Below, piece after piece: positions 1 to 8,231 of a stretch of 44,951 nucleotides of DNA (position 1 is the first letter of the stretch; every line of letters begins with the position of its first letter). The position numbers and the translations under genes were made by a program. A model generated the notes under the pieces. The model was not told the DNA's origin. It ran no database searches and was given only the letters and a program-made list of their open reading frames with translations. The DNA lies in contig JAIDCC010000040.1 in NCBI GenBank assembly GCA_029056055.1, forward strand, positions 1 to 44,951. Direction: 5' to 3'. This stretch comes from Duncaniella sp. Lineage in GTDB: Bacteria > Bacteroidota > Bacteroidia > Bacteroidales > Muribaculaceae.

Positions 1-9
1 TGGACATAA

Positions 10-41
10 AAAAGCCTCAGCTTGAGAAAGTTGAGGCTTTT
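10..41 (-). terminator. Intrinsic terminator of the broken hydrolase gene
   Basis: Perfect 10-bp inverted repeat, AAAAGCCTCA at 10-19 and TGAGGCTTTT at 32-41, with a 12-nt loop. On the minus strand it lies directly after the hydrolase stop codon (44-46) and is followed by a T-rich tract (plus-strand A run at 8-13). Stem, position and T tract are seen directly. Confidence 0.8.
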
Positions 42-43
42 GC

Positions 44-1165
44 TTAATTTTTTTGAGGGGAGTTCTGCAACACCCTCGGTATTGTCAGATGTTTGTCAAA
101 CCATGAGTAGGCCTGTTCTTTCACTCCCGCAGTGAAGCAATGCCTACCATCTTCCTCCTCAAACAAGATGGTCTCGATATCCGTCCCGCCGTTTTTCTGA
201 TAGGCGTCCTTAAAAATTTCAATCACCTCGGCAAATTTCTTATCTTCAGGAAGAGGCTTCCCGTTACCCCATTGATGGGCATCCTCTGAGATACACAGGG
301 CGCGCGGGGCGATGCCCCCTACGTAGCCGTGGGTATTGTCTCCATACTTCACGCTTCCGGGCAGAGCCATGAAAGTCGGCACCGTGCCGGGGCGATTGTA
401 ATTGTAATATTCGTTGACCTCAGACATTCCGCAATTTGCGACAGCCGCCATGAGGCTCGGTTCGAAGTAGAGACGGTAGGAAAGCTCATTCGCTCCCGCC
501 GAGTGACCTATCGCCCCGACATTGTTCATGTCGACCTCGGGCATTGCAGCGAGCACATCCACTGCGCGTGAGAACGTGAGAAATCGTAGGCCTCTTTTCC
601 TCACGCATTACTGACTTCGCTCAATAATACGCCCACACGTTTTTCCTGCGTAAAGAAATCGCGTTCATAATCGTTTTCCGACAGGTCACCCCAGTCCTGA
701 CACGTCTTCCGACGGTCGGCATGATAGAAACGGTCGGGACAAATCACCACGTAGCCCCGCTCAAAAAGTTCCTTTTCATAACACATGGTACTGTCGCTCA
801 TGAGACCCGCAGGCTCAGATTTTCCGATGTAATAATAGACATCATCCTGATGCATGGCCACGATAGGCGGGGGCCTTCTTGCCTTCGGATTGCGTCGGGA
901 TAAAGAGATAGGCACTTCCCAAATCATCCGGGGTGTCAAGGGCCGGGTTGCCAGGTTCGATGAAGTAACGAATCTTATAGCGGACACCACCGTCCAACTG
1001 CGCACTCTCCAGGGTATCAATCTGCAGCGGCTTCCTCTCGAGCATTTCGCCGAGTAATGATTTCAGGGTGAGGTCACGCTTTGCGTTATCATTGACGGAA
1101 GTATGCGCGATGGGAGCCAAAGCAATCATATCACACGACAGAAATGAAAGAGTCCGGAGTGTCAT
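44..1165 (-). pseudogene. Secreted alpha/beta hydrolase (dienelactone-hydrolase-like), broken by two frameshifts
   Basis: Three minus-strand reading frames together make one alpha/beta hydrolase of about 370 residues. The first (1165 down to about 870) begins MTLRTLSFLS with a signal-peptide-like hydrophobic start; the second (about 870-601) contains GYVVICPDRFYHADRR; the third (604-44) contains the nucleophile elbow GHSAGA, a candidate acid in ALCISEDAHQW and the catalytic-His candidate in DGRHCF. The first junction sits at a plus-strand run of five G (868-872), the typical site of a 1-nt slip. The second is at about 601-607, where frame two ends in TGA overlapping a GTG. A Bacteroidota promoter upstream and a terminator downstream are intact, so the decay looks recent, or one or both shifts are sequence errors. 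If repaired, it would be a secreted hydrolase of unknown substrate. Confidence 0.75.
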
Positions 1166-1244
1166 CTGAATATAAGTGAATTAAGTGATAAAAATAGATA
1201 AGACGGGCTATCGGCCGTGTCGGTGTCATGGACGCAGCAACGCA

Positions 1245-1275
1245 CGAAGGTAAGTGTTTTCAACAAAAGAACCAA
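1245..1275 (-). promoter_or_regulatory. Promoter of the broken hydrolase gene
   Basis: On the minus strand TTG (1275-1273), 20 bp, then TACCTTCG (1252-1245), one mismatch from the Bacteroidota -7 element TAnnTTTG. It lies about 80 bp before the hydrolase start at 1165. Confidence 0.5.
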
Positions 1276-1411
1276 GCATTCCCCGCAAAATCACTTAAAA
1301 TTTATCATTCCTTCCACCTCATGACTACAAAATTCATCGCCAACTCTCCATTGCCACACACGTTTAACAGCTTCGCAAGCAGGGGATATAGTAATTAATA
1401 TAGCAAAATCC

Positions 1412-1442
1412 TTGGAAATTAGAAGAAATATATTTAACTTTG
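1412..1442 (+). promoter_or_regulatory. Promoter of the 70-aa protein gene
   Basis: TTG at 1412-1414, 20 bp, TAACTTTG at 1435-1442: an exact match to the Bacteroidota promoter. The start codon follows 25 bp downstream, leaving a short leader. Confidence 0.7.
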
Positions 1443-1466
1443 CAATGAAACTAATAACCAAGAAAT

Positions 1467-1679
1467 ATGAAAAAGCGATATTCGGAACTATTTAGTATAG
1501 AGAATGGAGCAGTAACTCCTAAAGTTCCCATCCATATCAATGGAATAACTATGGGACCTGGCGTTTCCTTCGGAAGAGGTGTATTATTCGGAGGAGTAGA
1601 TTTAACAGCCCTCATTGGCAAGGATCTTGAAGTAGAGATTCAGAATGGTGTATATATCATAACCGGCTATTATAATTAA
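1467..1679 (+). CDS. Small protein of unknown function (70 aa)
   Basis: I do not recognise a family. The protein has a basic start (MKKRYSELFS) and a glycine-rich middle (MGPGVSFGRGVLFGGVDL, about residues 29-46) that could form short beta-turns, ending in a beta-rich tail (VEIQNGVYIITGYYN). There is no signal peptide or membrane helix. A perfect promoter stands just upstream, which supports it being a real gene despite its size. It opens an AT-rich island that continues through the transposase remnant and the restriction-modification pair, so it was probably acquired with that cargo. Nothing in the sequence shows its role. Confidence 0.6.
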   Translation: MKKRYSELFSIENGAVTPKVPIHINGITMGPGVSFGRGVLFGGVDLTALIGKDLEVEIQNGVYIITGYYN

Positions 1680-1719
1680 ATCTCTCCGTCCCTGTCACCA
1701 TAGAGTAGTATCTTATTAG

Positions 1720-1760
1720 AACATTCGTGCTAAATTACTTATAACTAAACGAATGTTTAG
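1720..1760. repeat. Nested inverted repeats after the small gene
   Basis: AACATTCG (1720-1727) pairs with CGAATGTT (1750-1757), and the compact palindrome CTAAAC-gaat-GTTTAG occupies 1745-1760. This could be a weak terminator of the 70-aa gene or an operator; there is no T tract. Nothing else is seen in 1680-1832. Confidence 0.35.
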
Positions 1761-1832
1761 TGAGATGTATCCTTTCTCAATTAGTTAGCTATAATACTAA
1801 CTTATTGAGTTTGGAAATAGCAATAAGATATA

Positions 1833-2246
1833 ATGAACTTTCGGGGTGAGGGAGGGATAATACGAGCTCGTCGGAAATGGCGGATCTGTATTCATTGCGC
1901 TTTTGGCGATAAGATCTATCCCAACCGCAAGAACAGAAAGATCCTTAAAACCAGAGAGATTGAGATAATGGGGCGACCACTTGGTCGGCCTCCTAAGAAT
2001 CCAACTGACGAACAGATCGAAAGCGAGCGAATCACATTCTCTCTCAGGGATGTGACCGAAGCTCAGTTCGGAACCGGAAAGAGAGCATACAGACCCAACA
2101 ACATAAGGTTCTGATTTCCCGAAACAGCCGAATGCTGGACAGCTATGTGTTACTTCGTCAAGAATCCAGCAAAGTTCATTAGAGAATTGTGTCTTGTCCT
2201 TATCGAAATATGGTCTCGAATACGCCATTTTTGTTCAAAATTTTGA
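1833..2246 (+). pseudogene. IS5-type transposase, C-terminal remnant
   Basis: The frame reads GDKIYPNRKNRKILKTREI, then MGRPLGRPPKNPTDEQ, then FGTGKRAY. This matches the C-terminal catalytic region of IS5-type DDE transposases (D-x-x-Y-x-N-R-x-N-R, then the GRPPK segment, then VE-x-x-FG-x-x-K-R-x-Y-G-L). An in-frame TGA at 2112-2114 interrupts it; translation past it gives WTAMCYFVKNPAKFI and a natural stop at 2244-2246, which resembles the usual hydrophobic C-terminal helix. The N-terminal two thirds, including the first catalytic Asp, are absent, with stops in frame just before 1833. The usual E of the YREK-like block appears degenerate. It is a dead relic marking an insertion into the AT-rich island. 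The overlapping minus-strand frame (1797-2228) has no recognisable features. Confidence 0.75.
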
Positions 2247-2352
2247 AATATATCATCTGAATGATCTACAGCAGCAATCTTCCGCCTCCGATTAGGAGTG
2301 ACGGTTATCAGCACTTGTTGAATTTTCAGTAAACCTATTAAAAATTCATTTG

Positions 2353-2617
2353 TAACTTTGTAGAGTATTGTATACACTTGAAGTAAACAGAATTATTAAT
2401 CATTAAAAACAATTACAAATTAGAAGAAAAGATAGAACAAAATAGTATAGACATCCTTGACTAACTGAATACCAAACTTGCACTACACTTTACGTCAGTT
2501 TAGTTAAGACAACGAGGGTGTCTGCGCTACATAATATGGGCGTGGACAGATGGATTGTTGTCTGACGTGGGCTGTGCAAGGCCTTGGTATCAACCTGAAT
2601 TCTCCCACGCCCTTTTT
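2353..2617 (+). promoter_or_regulatory. Promoter candidate and structured leader before the restriction endonuclease
   Basis: TAACTTTG at 2353-2360 fits the -7 element, though no TTG is at the right distance. The 280 bp to the endonuclease ATG hold several inverted repeats: an imperfect stem around 2457-2506 (CTAACTGA against TCAGTTTAG), GACA/TGTC around 2508-2522, and GGGCGTGG (2538-2545) with CCACGCCC (2605-2612) followed directly by TTTTT (2613-2617). The last looks like a terminator with a large loop placed 25 bp before the coding start. It could be an attenuator for the nuclease gene or the 3' end of a small RNA. Confidence 0.4.
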
Positions 2618-2641
2618 CTAATAAAGAGGACTGCGAGAATT

Positions 2642-3802
2642 ATGGCTATACAAATTTTTGATGACTTTAGGAAAGAGTATTGGTATCATGTATCAAACCA
2701 GAATGAGATTCCTATTTTCGGACACGCTGAAAAAAGTATCGATTCTGAGTTGTTATATACTATTGCGCAACAAATGCAGGGCAATGCAGACGACTTTGAA
2801 ACGCTTAAACATATCATTTTCTCAAATGTTGAGTCTATAGATACATTACGTACAATCGTTGGGGTAACAGACAAACGAATGTATCTTGAACTTAGTTATA
2901 TCTTCAATAAATACCGTAATAACCGCGATTCAGAGTTAAACATTCTTGGAGAATCTGTTTACTCCTTGAGAAAACATTCAGTTAGATATTTTAAAAGATT
3001 GATTAGGAATCCGAATGATAAGGGCAAAGAGGTTCTAAATATTGTGGCCAAATATTTAGAGGACAGAGGGGTTCTCTCAATCCTTCATGTACTCAACAAA
3101 ATGGATAAAAAAGAAGTAAGCTCATTAGTTGATTTCCTATTACTGCCAAAAGAGATACAGCAGGAAGAAACAAAGAAAAGAGGTCATGGCGCAGAACAAG
3201 CCTTAGCTTTGATGTTGCACAAAATTGGAGTGTCTTTTATACCTGACAAACGCCACATAAATCCCATGAGCCAAGATGACCAAAACATTACCAAGGATAA
3301 TTTTGAATTGGCACGGCGTGATGAAGCATCAACATGGAGTATGGATTTGATTATTCAGCAAGGTAAATCACTTAGAGTTTTTGTTCAGGGACTAATCCAT
3401 ACTTCCGATCCTGGGCAGTATGGTGTGAATAAGAGTGGAGAAACTGTAAGTGTAAAGAAAGATCTTGTTCGTCATAATCAGAAAAGTGATGTGCAAAAAG
3501 AGCTATGGGGGCTTGTAGATGGAGTGGGGTTTATTGAAAATCCAGAAAATACAATTTTCAAGATGCTTCAACAATTCGACACGTTTGTTCAATTAAAAAG
3601 TCTTTACAAAGCTGGCCTAAAGCTACATAAACTTGGTATTATAAAAATCAAGGCTATACGTTTTGATATGAACTTCTATACGAAAAAAGAAGCAGACGAA
3701 ATGTATGAATTATATGGCTCTGATGATATCATTAAAGTAACAGACAATAGCATTCCTGAAGGAACTGAAGTACAGGCTGGAAAAGCTTGGTTATATATAT
3801 AG
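2642..3802 (+). CDS. Putative type II restriction endonuclease (386 aa)
   Basis: I do not recognise a named family, but the gene converges on an adenine methyltransferase with a shared terminator and is AT-rich like it, so it is most likely the cognate nuclease. The N-terminal half is helical. The C-terminal half has RGHGAEQALALML (helix with E185), then STWSMDLIIQQ (D235) and LRVFVQGLIHTSDPGQYG (Q249). This E...D...V-x-Q layout is a plausible degenerate PD-(D/E)XK core; that is inference. I chose the ATG at 2642 (MAIQIFDDFRKEYW); an in-frame TTG at 2555 would add 29 residues but falls inside the leader hairpin. The usual order in such systems is methylation first, nuclease later, and the structured leader could provide that delay. 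Confidence 0.65.
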   Translation: MAIQIFDDFRKEYWYHVSNQNEIPIFGHAEKSIDSELLYTIAQQMQGNADDFETLKHIIFSNVESIDTLRTIVGVTDKRMYLELSYIFNKYRNNRDSELNILGESVYSLRKHSVRYFKRLIRNPNDKGKEVLNIVAKYLEDRGVLSILHVLNKMDKKEVSSLVDFLLLPKEIQQEETKKRGHGAEQALALMLHKIGVSFIPDKRHINPMSQDDQNITKDNFELARRDEASTWSMDLIIQQGKSLRVFVQGLIHTSDPGQYGVNKSGETVSVKKDLVRHNQKSDVQKELWGLVDGVGFIENPENTIFKMLQQFDTFVQLKSLYKAGLKLHKLGIIKIKAIRFDMNFYTKKEADEMYELYGSDDIIKVTDNSIPEGTEVQAGKAWLYI

Positions 3803-3807
3803 ACATC

Positions 3808-3840
3808 TTGACTCAGTCAGAAACTATCTGGCTGAGTCAA
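3808..3840. terminator. Bidirectional terminator between endonuclease and methyltransferase
   Basis: TTGACTCAG (3808-3816) and CTGAGTCAA (3832-3840) pair perfectly; with one T-G pair the stem extends through CAGA/TCTG to 14 bp with a 5-nt loop. It fills the 42-bp gap between the two convergent stop codons. Confidence 0.8.
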
Positions 3841-3844
3841 TTGC

Positions 3845-6118
3845 TTAATTTATCCACGATTTAACAATTGCATCAATTTGATTGATGAACTTATCTTTAG
3901 AAGACTTACACTTGTGGCCTTCTTGGCATATTCTCGACAATTCGGTATGCTGATTATCTAGACTGTTGAATTTCGGTATTCTTAATCTGTTAATAATGCT
4001 TGGGGTTATTTGTGTGCCGACCATATAATTCTCAATTGTCTTTCTGTAAGGTGTTGAGCTGATAACAGCACATACGTAATAAGCCTCTTCTTTGTTGTCA
4101 AAAGAAATTGAAATTATTTTTTCATTTCCTATGATGTTTTTTTTACCGAGATATTTGTCATTTGCATACTCAATTACTGCTGGTGTAAAATTCTTGCTAA
4201 TATACCTCCAACACACCTTATATTTTGCAAAGGTATAAGCACCGATTCTTTGAAGAGCATAAAAGAATTGTTCATGTATAGGTTGATCCATACTCGTAAA
4301 TCCTTTTCTATCTTCCAATTCCTTCTTAAATTTTACAAAGTAATGCTCTGTTAGAGGATGCTTGGCTAAAATGTTCTTGTTTATCGGGTACATCTTTGTC
4401 TCTTTCGTATGAGGGCAAAGTATGTATTTAGAATACGTATATGACCAAAAATCTAATTCATTACCTGTTAATAATGGGTAAACATATTCTTTCTCCACTT
4501 CAAGATGGACACACTTCATCTTATTTTTGGCGCGTTCTGTTATATTAGAAACAAAAATATTTCCATCATGCTCAGAATTTATTCTTAACCAATAGATGCC
4601 ATTCGCACCACCAGTAAAGACACCAGTTCGAGCAACAAGTTCATTAGTCCCAAGTATGAATTTTGAAAAATTCATTTCTTCTGCAGATTCTGTTATCCAT
4701 CCTGAGTTCGGCGTATTTTGAATCGAAGGACGTGCTTTCAAAACCTCAAAATCAATAAATTCAGACAATTTGAATAAAGTATTGTTTTCAAAAGTCTTAA
4801 CTTTTGAAATAGGAGACCAAACAACATAGTCAACTGGATATAAAGTCTTGCTGCCTTTTTCTATATAAATGATAGCAGTTCGAGTAACAGCATCTCTAAA
4901 TGGTTTTATTCTTGTCAAATCATCCACTCTTATTACTTTTAGGTCTATCCCTTTAGGAGTAAGTCTAAACTTTCTAAACCCTTCTCCTTGCTTTATTGAT
5001 TTAAATAGCGTTTCCTTGACAACAAAACCTATTTTACCACCAATTGCCAAATAGTTGTCTATTACAACATAAGTTAGAAGAACTGATATGTCTTCTTTTA
5101 TGAAATTAGTGTTTAATCCTTTCTGGGAAAACAGTCCATAATACTGCCATATTTGAGCATGTTGCATGCGATAATTATCGGGCATATATTCCCAGTTTAC
5201 CCAAGGCGGATTACCAACTATATAGTCATATTTCTGCTTTGGTACAAAATCATATTGTTCTGTTTCATCAAAAAGGGTTGTAATATCATTAATTGCAACC
5301 GTATCAGCATGATAAATTGGTATTTCTAATGGAAAAGATGTGCTGAAAGTGCAATTTTTACTATACAACAACAAATAATTCGTTTTTGCAGCTAAAACCG
5401 CAAGTGGGTTTATATCTATTCCACATACATTTGCAAATATCTCATTTTGGGAACATTCTTTATATTTATTTATTAGAGCGACCAGAAAGGTCGCAGAACC
5501 ACAAGATGGATCTATAAACTTCCTACTATGAGCTTTATTGTCGTCTTGGGTTATCCTATCAATTATTTCACGAGCTAACCAATAAGGCGTGTAGTACTCA
5601 CCTACACTATGACGAATCTCCTTTGGGAAAATACATTCAAATATTTCACTTATTACATCTCCTTCAGTTTCAATATCTTCAAGATTTATGGCATTATATA
5701 TACAATTAATTAAATACTTCATCTCAGAGAGGTTCAAGAACCAATTGTAGTATGCAACAGATGAATAATTAGTTATGCCTTTTGCTATATATGTTTTATC
5801 ATCAAAAATATCCCAATCACAAGAAGTACATCCAAAGATAGCTTTGTGCGCTATTATTCTAAGAAGTATTGAGTAATAGGTTTCAAGACTATAGATTAGT
5901 TTAAACAACTCTTCTTGATTAGAACCAATTTCGACCTTAAATTTCGATTCAAGTTTTGCGATATTAATCTTTCTCTGGGTGTCAAACTCTCCATGCATAT
6001 ATGTAAAATTGGCCTTCCATTCGTGATAGGAAGGTGATAGTTCAATGGCACTAAATATTTTGTTTATAGAATTTGTATAAACGCTGCCTTGATACCAACT
6101 TATTTCATTTTTTGCCAT
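3845..6118 (-). CDS. N6-adenine DNA methyltransferase of a type II restriction-modification system (757 aa)
   Basis: Transfers a methyl group from S-adenosylmethionine to adenine in a specific DNA site, protecting the host from the convergent endonuclease. Seen: a helical N-terminal region, GEYYTP (173-178) as in type I/IIG-like methylases, motif I DPSCGSATF (203-211) for SAM, ICGIDINP-like acidic motif II region (232-238), and the catalytic motif IV NPPW (303-306). The remaining 400 residues, including RTGVFTGGANGIYWLRI, form the probable target-recognition part. The ATG at 6118 (MAKNEISW) is preferred; the frame also has a TTG two codons earlier. No nuclease motif is seen at either end, so it is probably a separate methylase and not a type IIG fusion. 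Codon use is AT-rich, unlike glnS next door, which points to lateral transfer. Confidence 0.9.
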   Translation of the reverse strand: MAKNEISWYQGSVYTNSINKIFSAIELSPSYHEWKANFTYMHGEFDTQRKINIAKLESKFKVEIGSNQEELFKLIYSLETYYSILLRIIAHKAIFGCTSCDWDIFDDKTYIAKGITNYSSVAYYNWFLNLSEMKYLINCIYNAINLEDIETEGDVISEIFECIFPKEIRHSVGEYYTPYWLAREIIDRITQDDNKAHSRKFIDPSCGSATFLVALINKYKECSQNEIFANVCGIDINPLAVLAAKTNYLLLYSKNCTFSTSFPLEIPIYHADTVAINDITTLFDETEQYDFVPKQKYDYIVGNPPWVNWEYMPDNYRMQHAQIWQYYGLFSQKGLNTNFIKEDISVLLTYVVIDNYLAIGGKIGFVVKETLFKSIKQGEGFRKFRLTPKGIDLKVIRVDDLTRIKPFRDAVTRTAIIYIEKGSKTLYPVDYVVWSPISKVKTFENNTLFKLSEFIDFEVLKARPSIQNTPNSGWITESAEEMNFSKFILGTNELVARTGVFTGGANGIYWLRINSEHDGNIFVSNITERAKNKMKCVHLEVEKEYVYPLLTGNELDFWSYTYSKYILCPHTKETKMYPINKNILAKHPLTEHYFVKFKKELEDRKGFTSMDQPIHEQFFYALQRIGAYTFAKYKVCWRYISKNFTPAVIEYANDKYLGKKNIIGNEKIISISFDNKEEAYYVCAVISSTPYRKTIENYMVGTQITPSIINRLRIPKFNSLDNQHTELSRICQEGHKCKSSKDKFINQIDAIVKSWIN

Positions 6119-6182
6119 TATCAAAGGGGTAAATTAATGTTCTTCTGGCTATGTGGAGTATAGTTGCTATTTTGAATACACC

Positions 6183-6234
6183 TTACAACGGAGGTTGTAA
6201 TTGCAAAATTACTAAAAATTTGGGAGGTACGCAA
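6183..6234 (-). promoter_or_regulatory. Methyltransferase promoter with palindrome at the start site
   Basis: On the minus strand TTG (6234-6232), 20 bp, TAATTTTG (6211-6204) is an exact Bacteroidota promoter. Immediately downstream, at the expected transcription start, is the palindrome TTACAAC-GGAG-GTTGTAA (6183-6200). It could be an operator for autoregulation or a 5' stem-loop. Confidence 0.65.
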
Positions 6235-6320
6235 CTGATTTTTGAATAATCCAATGAAAGCGCCAATGAAATGGGGCGCATTTTTTCGCGCGAAGTTTTC
6301 CGTGTTTCAGAAATTCTGTG

Positions 6321-6328
6321 TAAATTTG
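6321..6328 (+). promoter_or_regulatory. Promoter -7 element of glnS
   Basis: TAAATTTG matches TAnnTTTG and stands 90 bp before the glnS ATG. A clear TTG at -33 is missing; TTT at 6297-6299 is the nearest match. The rest of 6235-6417 shows only short GC-rich palindromic bits and no gene. Confidence 0.5.
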
Positions 6329-6417
6329 CACTTCAGTAGCTTTGCGGAGCGCTCACGATGCTCCCCCGGGCTGCGCTCTCACTTACCGAACACCTTCAAA
6401 ACAGCATAGACTGAAAT

Positions 6418-8118
6418 ATGGAAACTCCCGAAATCAATGCTCCCGAAACCAAGGGGCTGAGTTTTGTTGAAGAATCTGTCCTCGCCGACCTCAAGGCGGG
6501 TAAGAACGGCGGACGCCTTAACACCCGCTTCCCACCCGAGCCCAACGGCTACCTCCACATAGGCCACGCCAAGGCCATTTGCATGGACTTCGGTATCGCC
6601 GAGAAGTTTGGCGGCACCTGCAACCTGCGCTTCGACGACACCAACCCCGTGAAGGAAGACGTTGAGTATGTCGACTCAATCCGCGAAGACATCCACTGGC
6701 TCGGCTTCGATTGGGGCGACCGCGAGTATTACGCTTCAGACTATTTCCCTCAGCTGTTCGACCTGGCCATCCGTCTCATCAAAGAGGGCAAAGCCTACGT
6801 CGACGACCAGACTTCCGAACAAATCGCTGCCCAGAAGGGCACCCCGACCACTCCCGGCACCGAGAGCCCCTACCGTAACCGTTCGGTAGAGGAAAACCTC
6901 GACCTCTTCATGCGCATGAACGCCGGCGAGTTTGACGAGGGCGCGCGCGTGCTCCGTGCCAAAATCGACATGGCCAACCCCAACATGCACTTCCGCGACC
7001 CCATCATGTATCGCATCATCAAGACGCCCCACCACCGCACCGGCACCACGTGGAAAGTCTACCCCATGTATGATTTCGCCCACGGCCAGAGCGACTACTT
7101 CGAGGGTGTCACCCACTCCATCTGTACGCTCGAATTCGTGCCTCACCGTCCGCTCTACGAATACTTCGTCAAGGAGCTGGCCGACGAGAGCTACTGCCCC
7201 CGACAGATTGAGTTCAACCGCCTCAACCTCACCTACACCGTCATGTCGAAGCGCAAGCTTCTCACCCTGGTCAAGGAGGGTCTCGTGGCCGGTTGGGACG
7301 ACCCCCGTATGCCCACCATCTCGGGTCTGCGCCGCCGCGGCTTCACTCCCCGCTCCATCCGCAACTTCATCGACGCCATCGGCTACACCAAGTATGAGGC
7401 GCTCAATTCCATCTCACTGCTCGAGCACGCCGTGCGCGACGACCTCAACCGCGTGGCTCTGCGCGGCATGGCAGTCATCAATCCCGTGCGCCTCGTCATC
7501 ACCAACTATCCCGAAGACAAGGTGGAGATGGTCGAGATGGACAACAATCCCGAAAACCTCGAAGAGGGTCGTCACGAAATGCCCTTCACCCGCGAAATCT
7601 TCATCGAGCGCGACGACTTCATGGAAAATCCCCCCAAGAAGTTCTTCCGCCTCTGCCCCGGCGGCGAGGTGCGTCTCAAAGGCGCTTACATCATCAAGTG
7701 TGAGGAAGTGGTCAAGGATGCCGAAGGCAACATCACCGAAATACGTTGCACCTACGACCCCGAAACCCGTTCGGGTCTGCCCGGCGCCGACCGCAAGGTG
7801 AAAGGCACCCTCCACTGGGTGAGCGCCTCGAAGGCTGTCGATGCCACCGCGCGCCTCTACGACCGCCTCTTCTCGGTAGAAAATCCCGCCGCAGAGCCCG
7901 ACCGCGATTTCCGCGAAATGCTCAACCCCGATTCGCTCAAGGTGGTCGAAGGCATCAAGGTCGAGCCCTGGCTCGCCGAAATCGCCAAGCCTGGTCTGCC
8001 CCTGCAGTTCCAGCGCATCGGCTACTTCACCCTCGACCCCGACTCGACTCCCGACCACTTGATTTTCAACCGCACCATCGCCCTCAAGGATTCCTGGGAG
8101 AAGGCGCAGAAGAAGTAA
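6418..8118 (+). CDS. glnS: Glutaminyl-tRNA synthetase
   Basis: Charges tRNA-Gln with glutamine using ATP in the cytoplasm. Class I signatures are clear: NTRFPPEPNGYLHIGHAKA with HIGH at residues 47-50, and VMSKRKL (275-279) as the KMSKS-type loop. The Rossmann core is followed by the two C-terminal anticodon-binding beta-barrels. At 566 residues it has the usual bacterial GlnRS length, and it starts at METPEINAPE. A tRNA-Gln gene lies 7 kb downstream at 15081. The segment is GC-rich, marking the right edge of the AT-rich island. Specificity for Gln over Glu is inferred from overall similarity to GlnRS (for example HYASDYF-type residues and the beta-barrel tail). Confidence 0.95.
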   Translation: METPEINAPETKGLSFVEESVLADLKAGKNGGRLNTRFPPEPNGYLHIGHAKAICMDFGIAEKFGGTCNLRFDDTNPVKEDVEYVDSIREDIHWLGFDWGDREYYASDYFPQLFDLAIRLIKEGKAYVDDQTSEQIAAQKGTPTTPGTESPYRNRSVEENLDLFMRMNAGEFDEGARVLRAKIDMANPNMHFRDPIMYRIIKTPHHRTGTTWKVYPMYDFAHGQSDYFEGVTHSICTLEFVPHRPLYEYFVKELADESYCPRQIEFNRLNLTYTVMSKRKLLTLVKEGLVAGWDDPRMPTISGLRRRGFTPRSIRNFIDAIGYTKYEALNSISLLEHAVRDDLNRVALRGMAVINPVRLVITNYPEDKVEMVEMDNNPENLEEGRHEMPFTREIFIERDDFMENPPKKFFRLCPGGEVRLKGAYIIKCEEVVKDAEGNITEIRCTYDPETRSGLPGADRKVKGTLHWVSASKAVDATARLYDRLFSVENPAAEPDRDFREMLNPDSLKVVEGIKVEPWLAEIAKPGLPLQFQRIGYFTLDPDSTPDHLIFNRTIALKDSWEKAQKK

Positions 8119-8231
8119 ATCATCCCCGACGGGTAGGGACGTCCCTCGGGCCCGTCGCTCAGGCACAGCCTCCTCCACGCTCTCCCCACACAATTGCCCC
8201 TCATCTCTCCCCACCATCAGAACCCCTTGAT

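Noticed and set aside
1797-2228. Minus-strand 143-codon open frame opposite the transposase relic
   Set aside because: No recognisable motif; the plus strand carries a clear IS5-type signature in the same place.
2150-2377. Minus-strand 75-codon frame
   Set aside because: Overlaps the relic's end and the AT-rich leader; no features of a gene.
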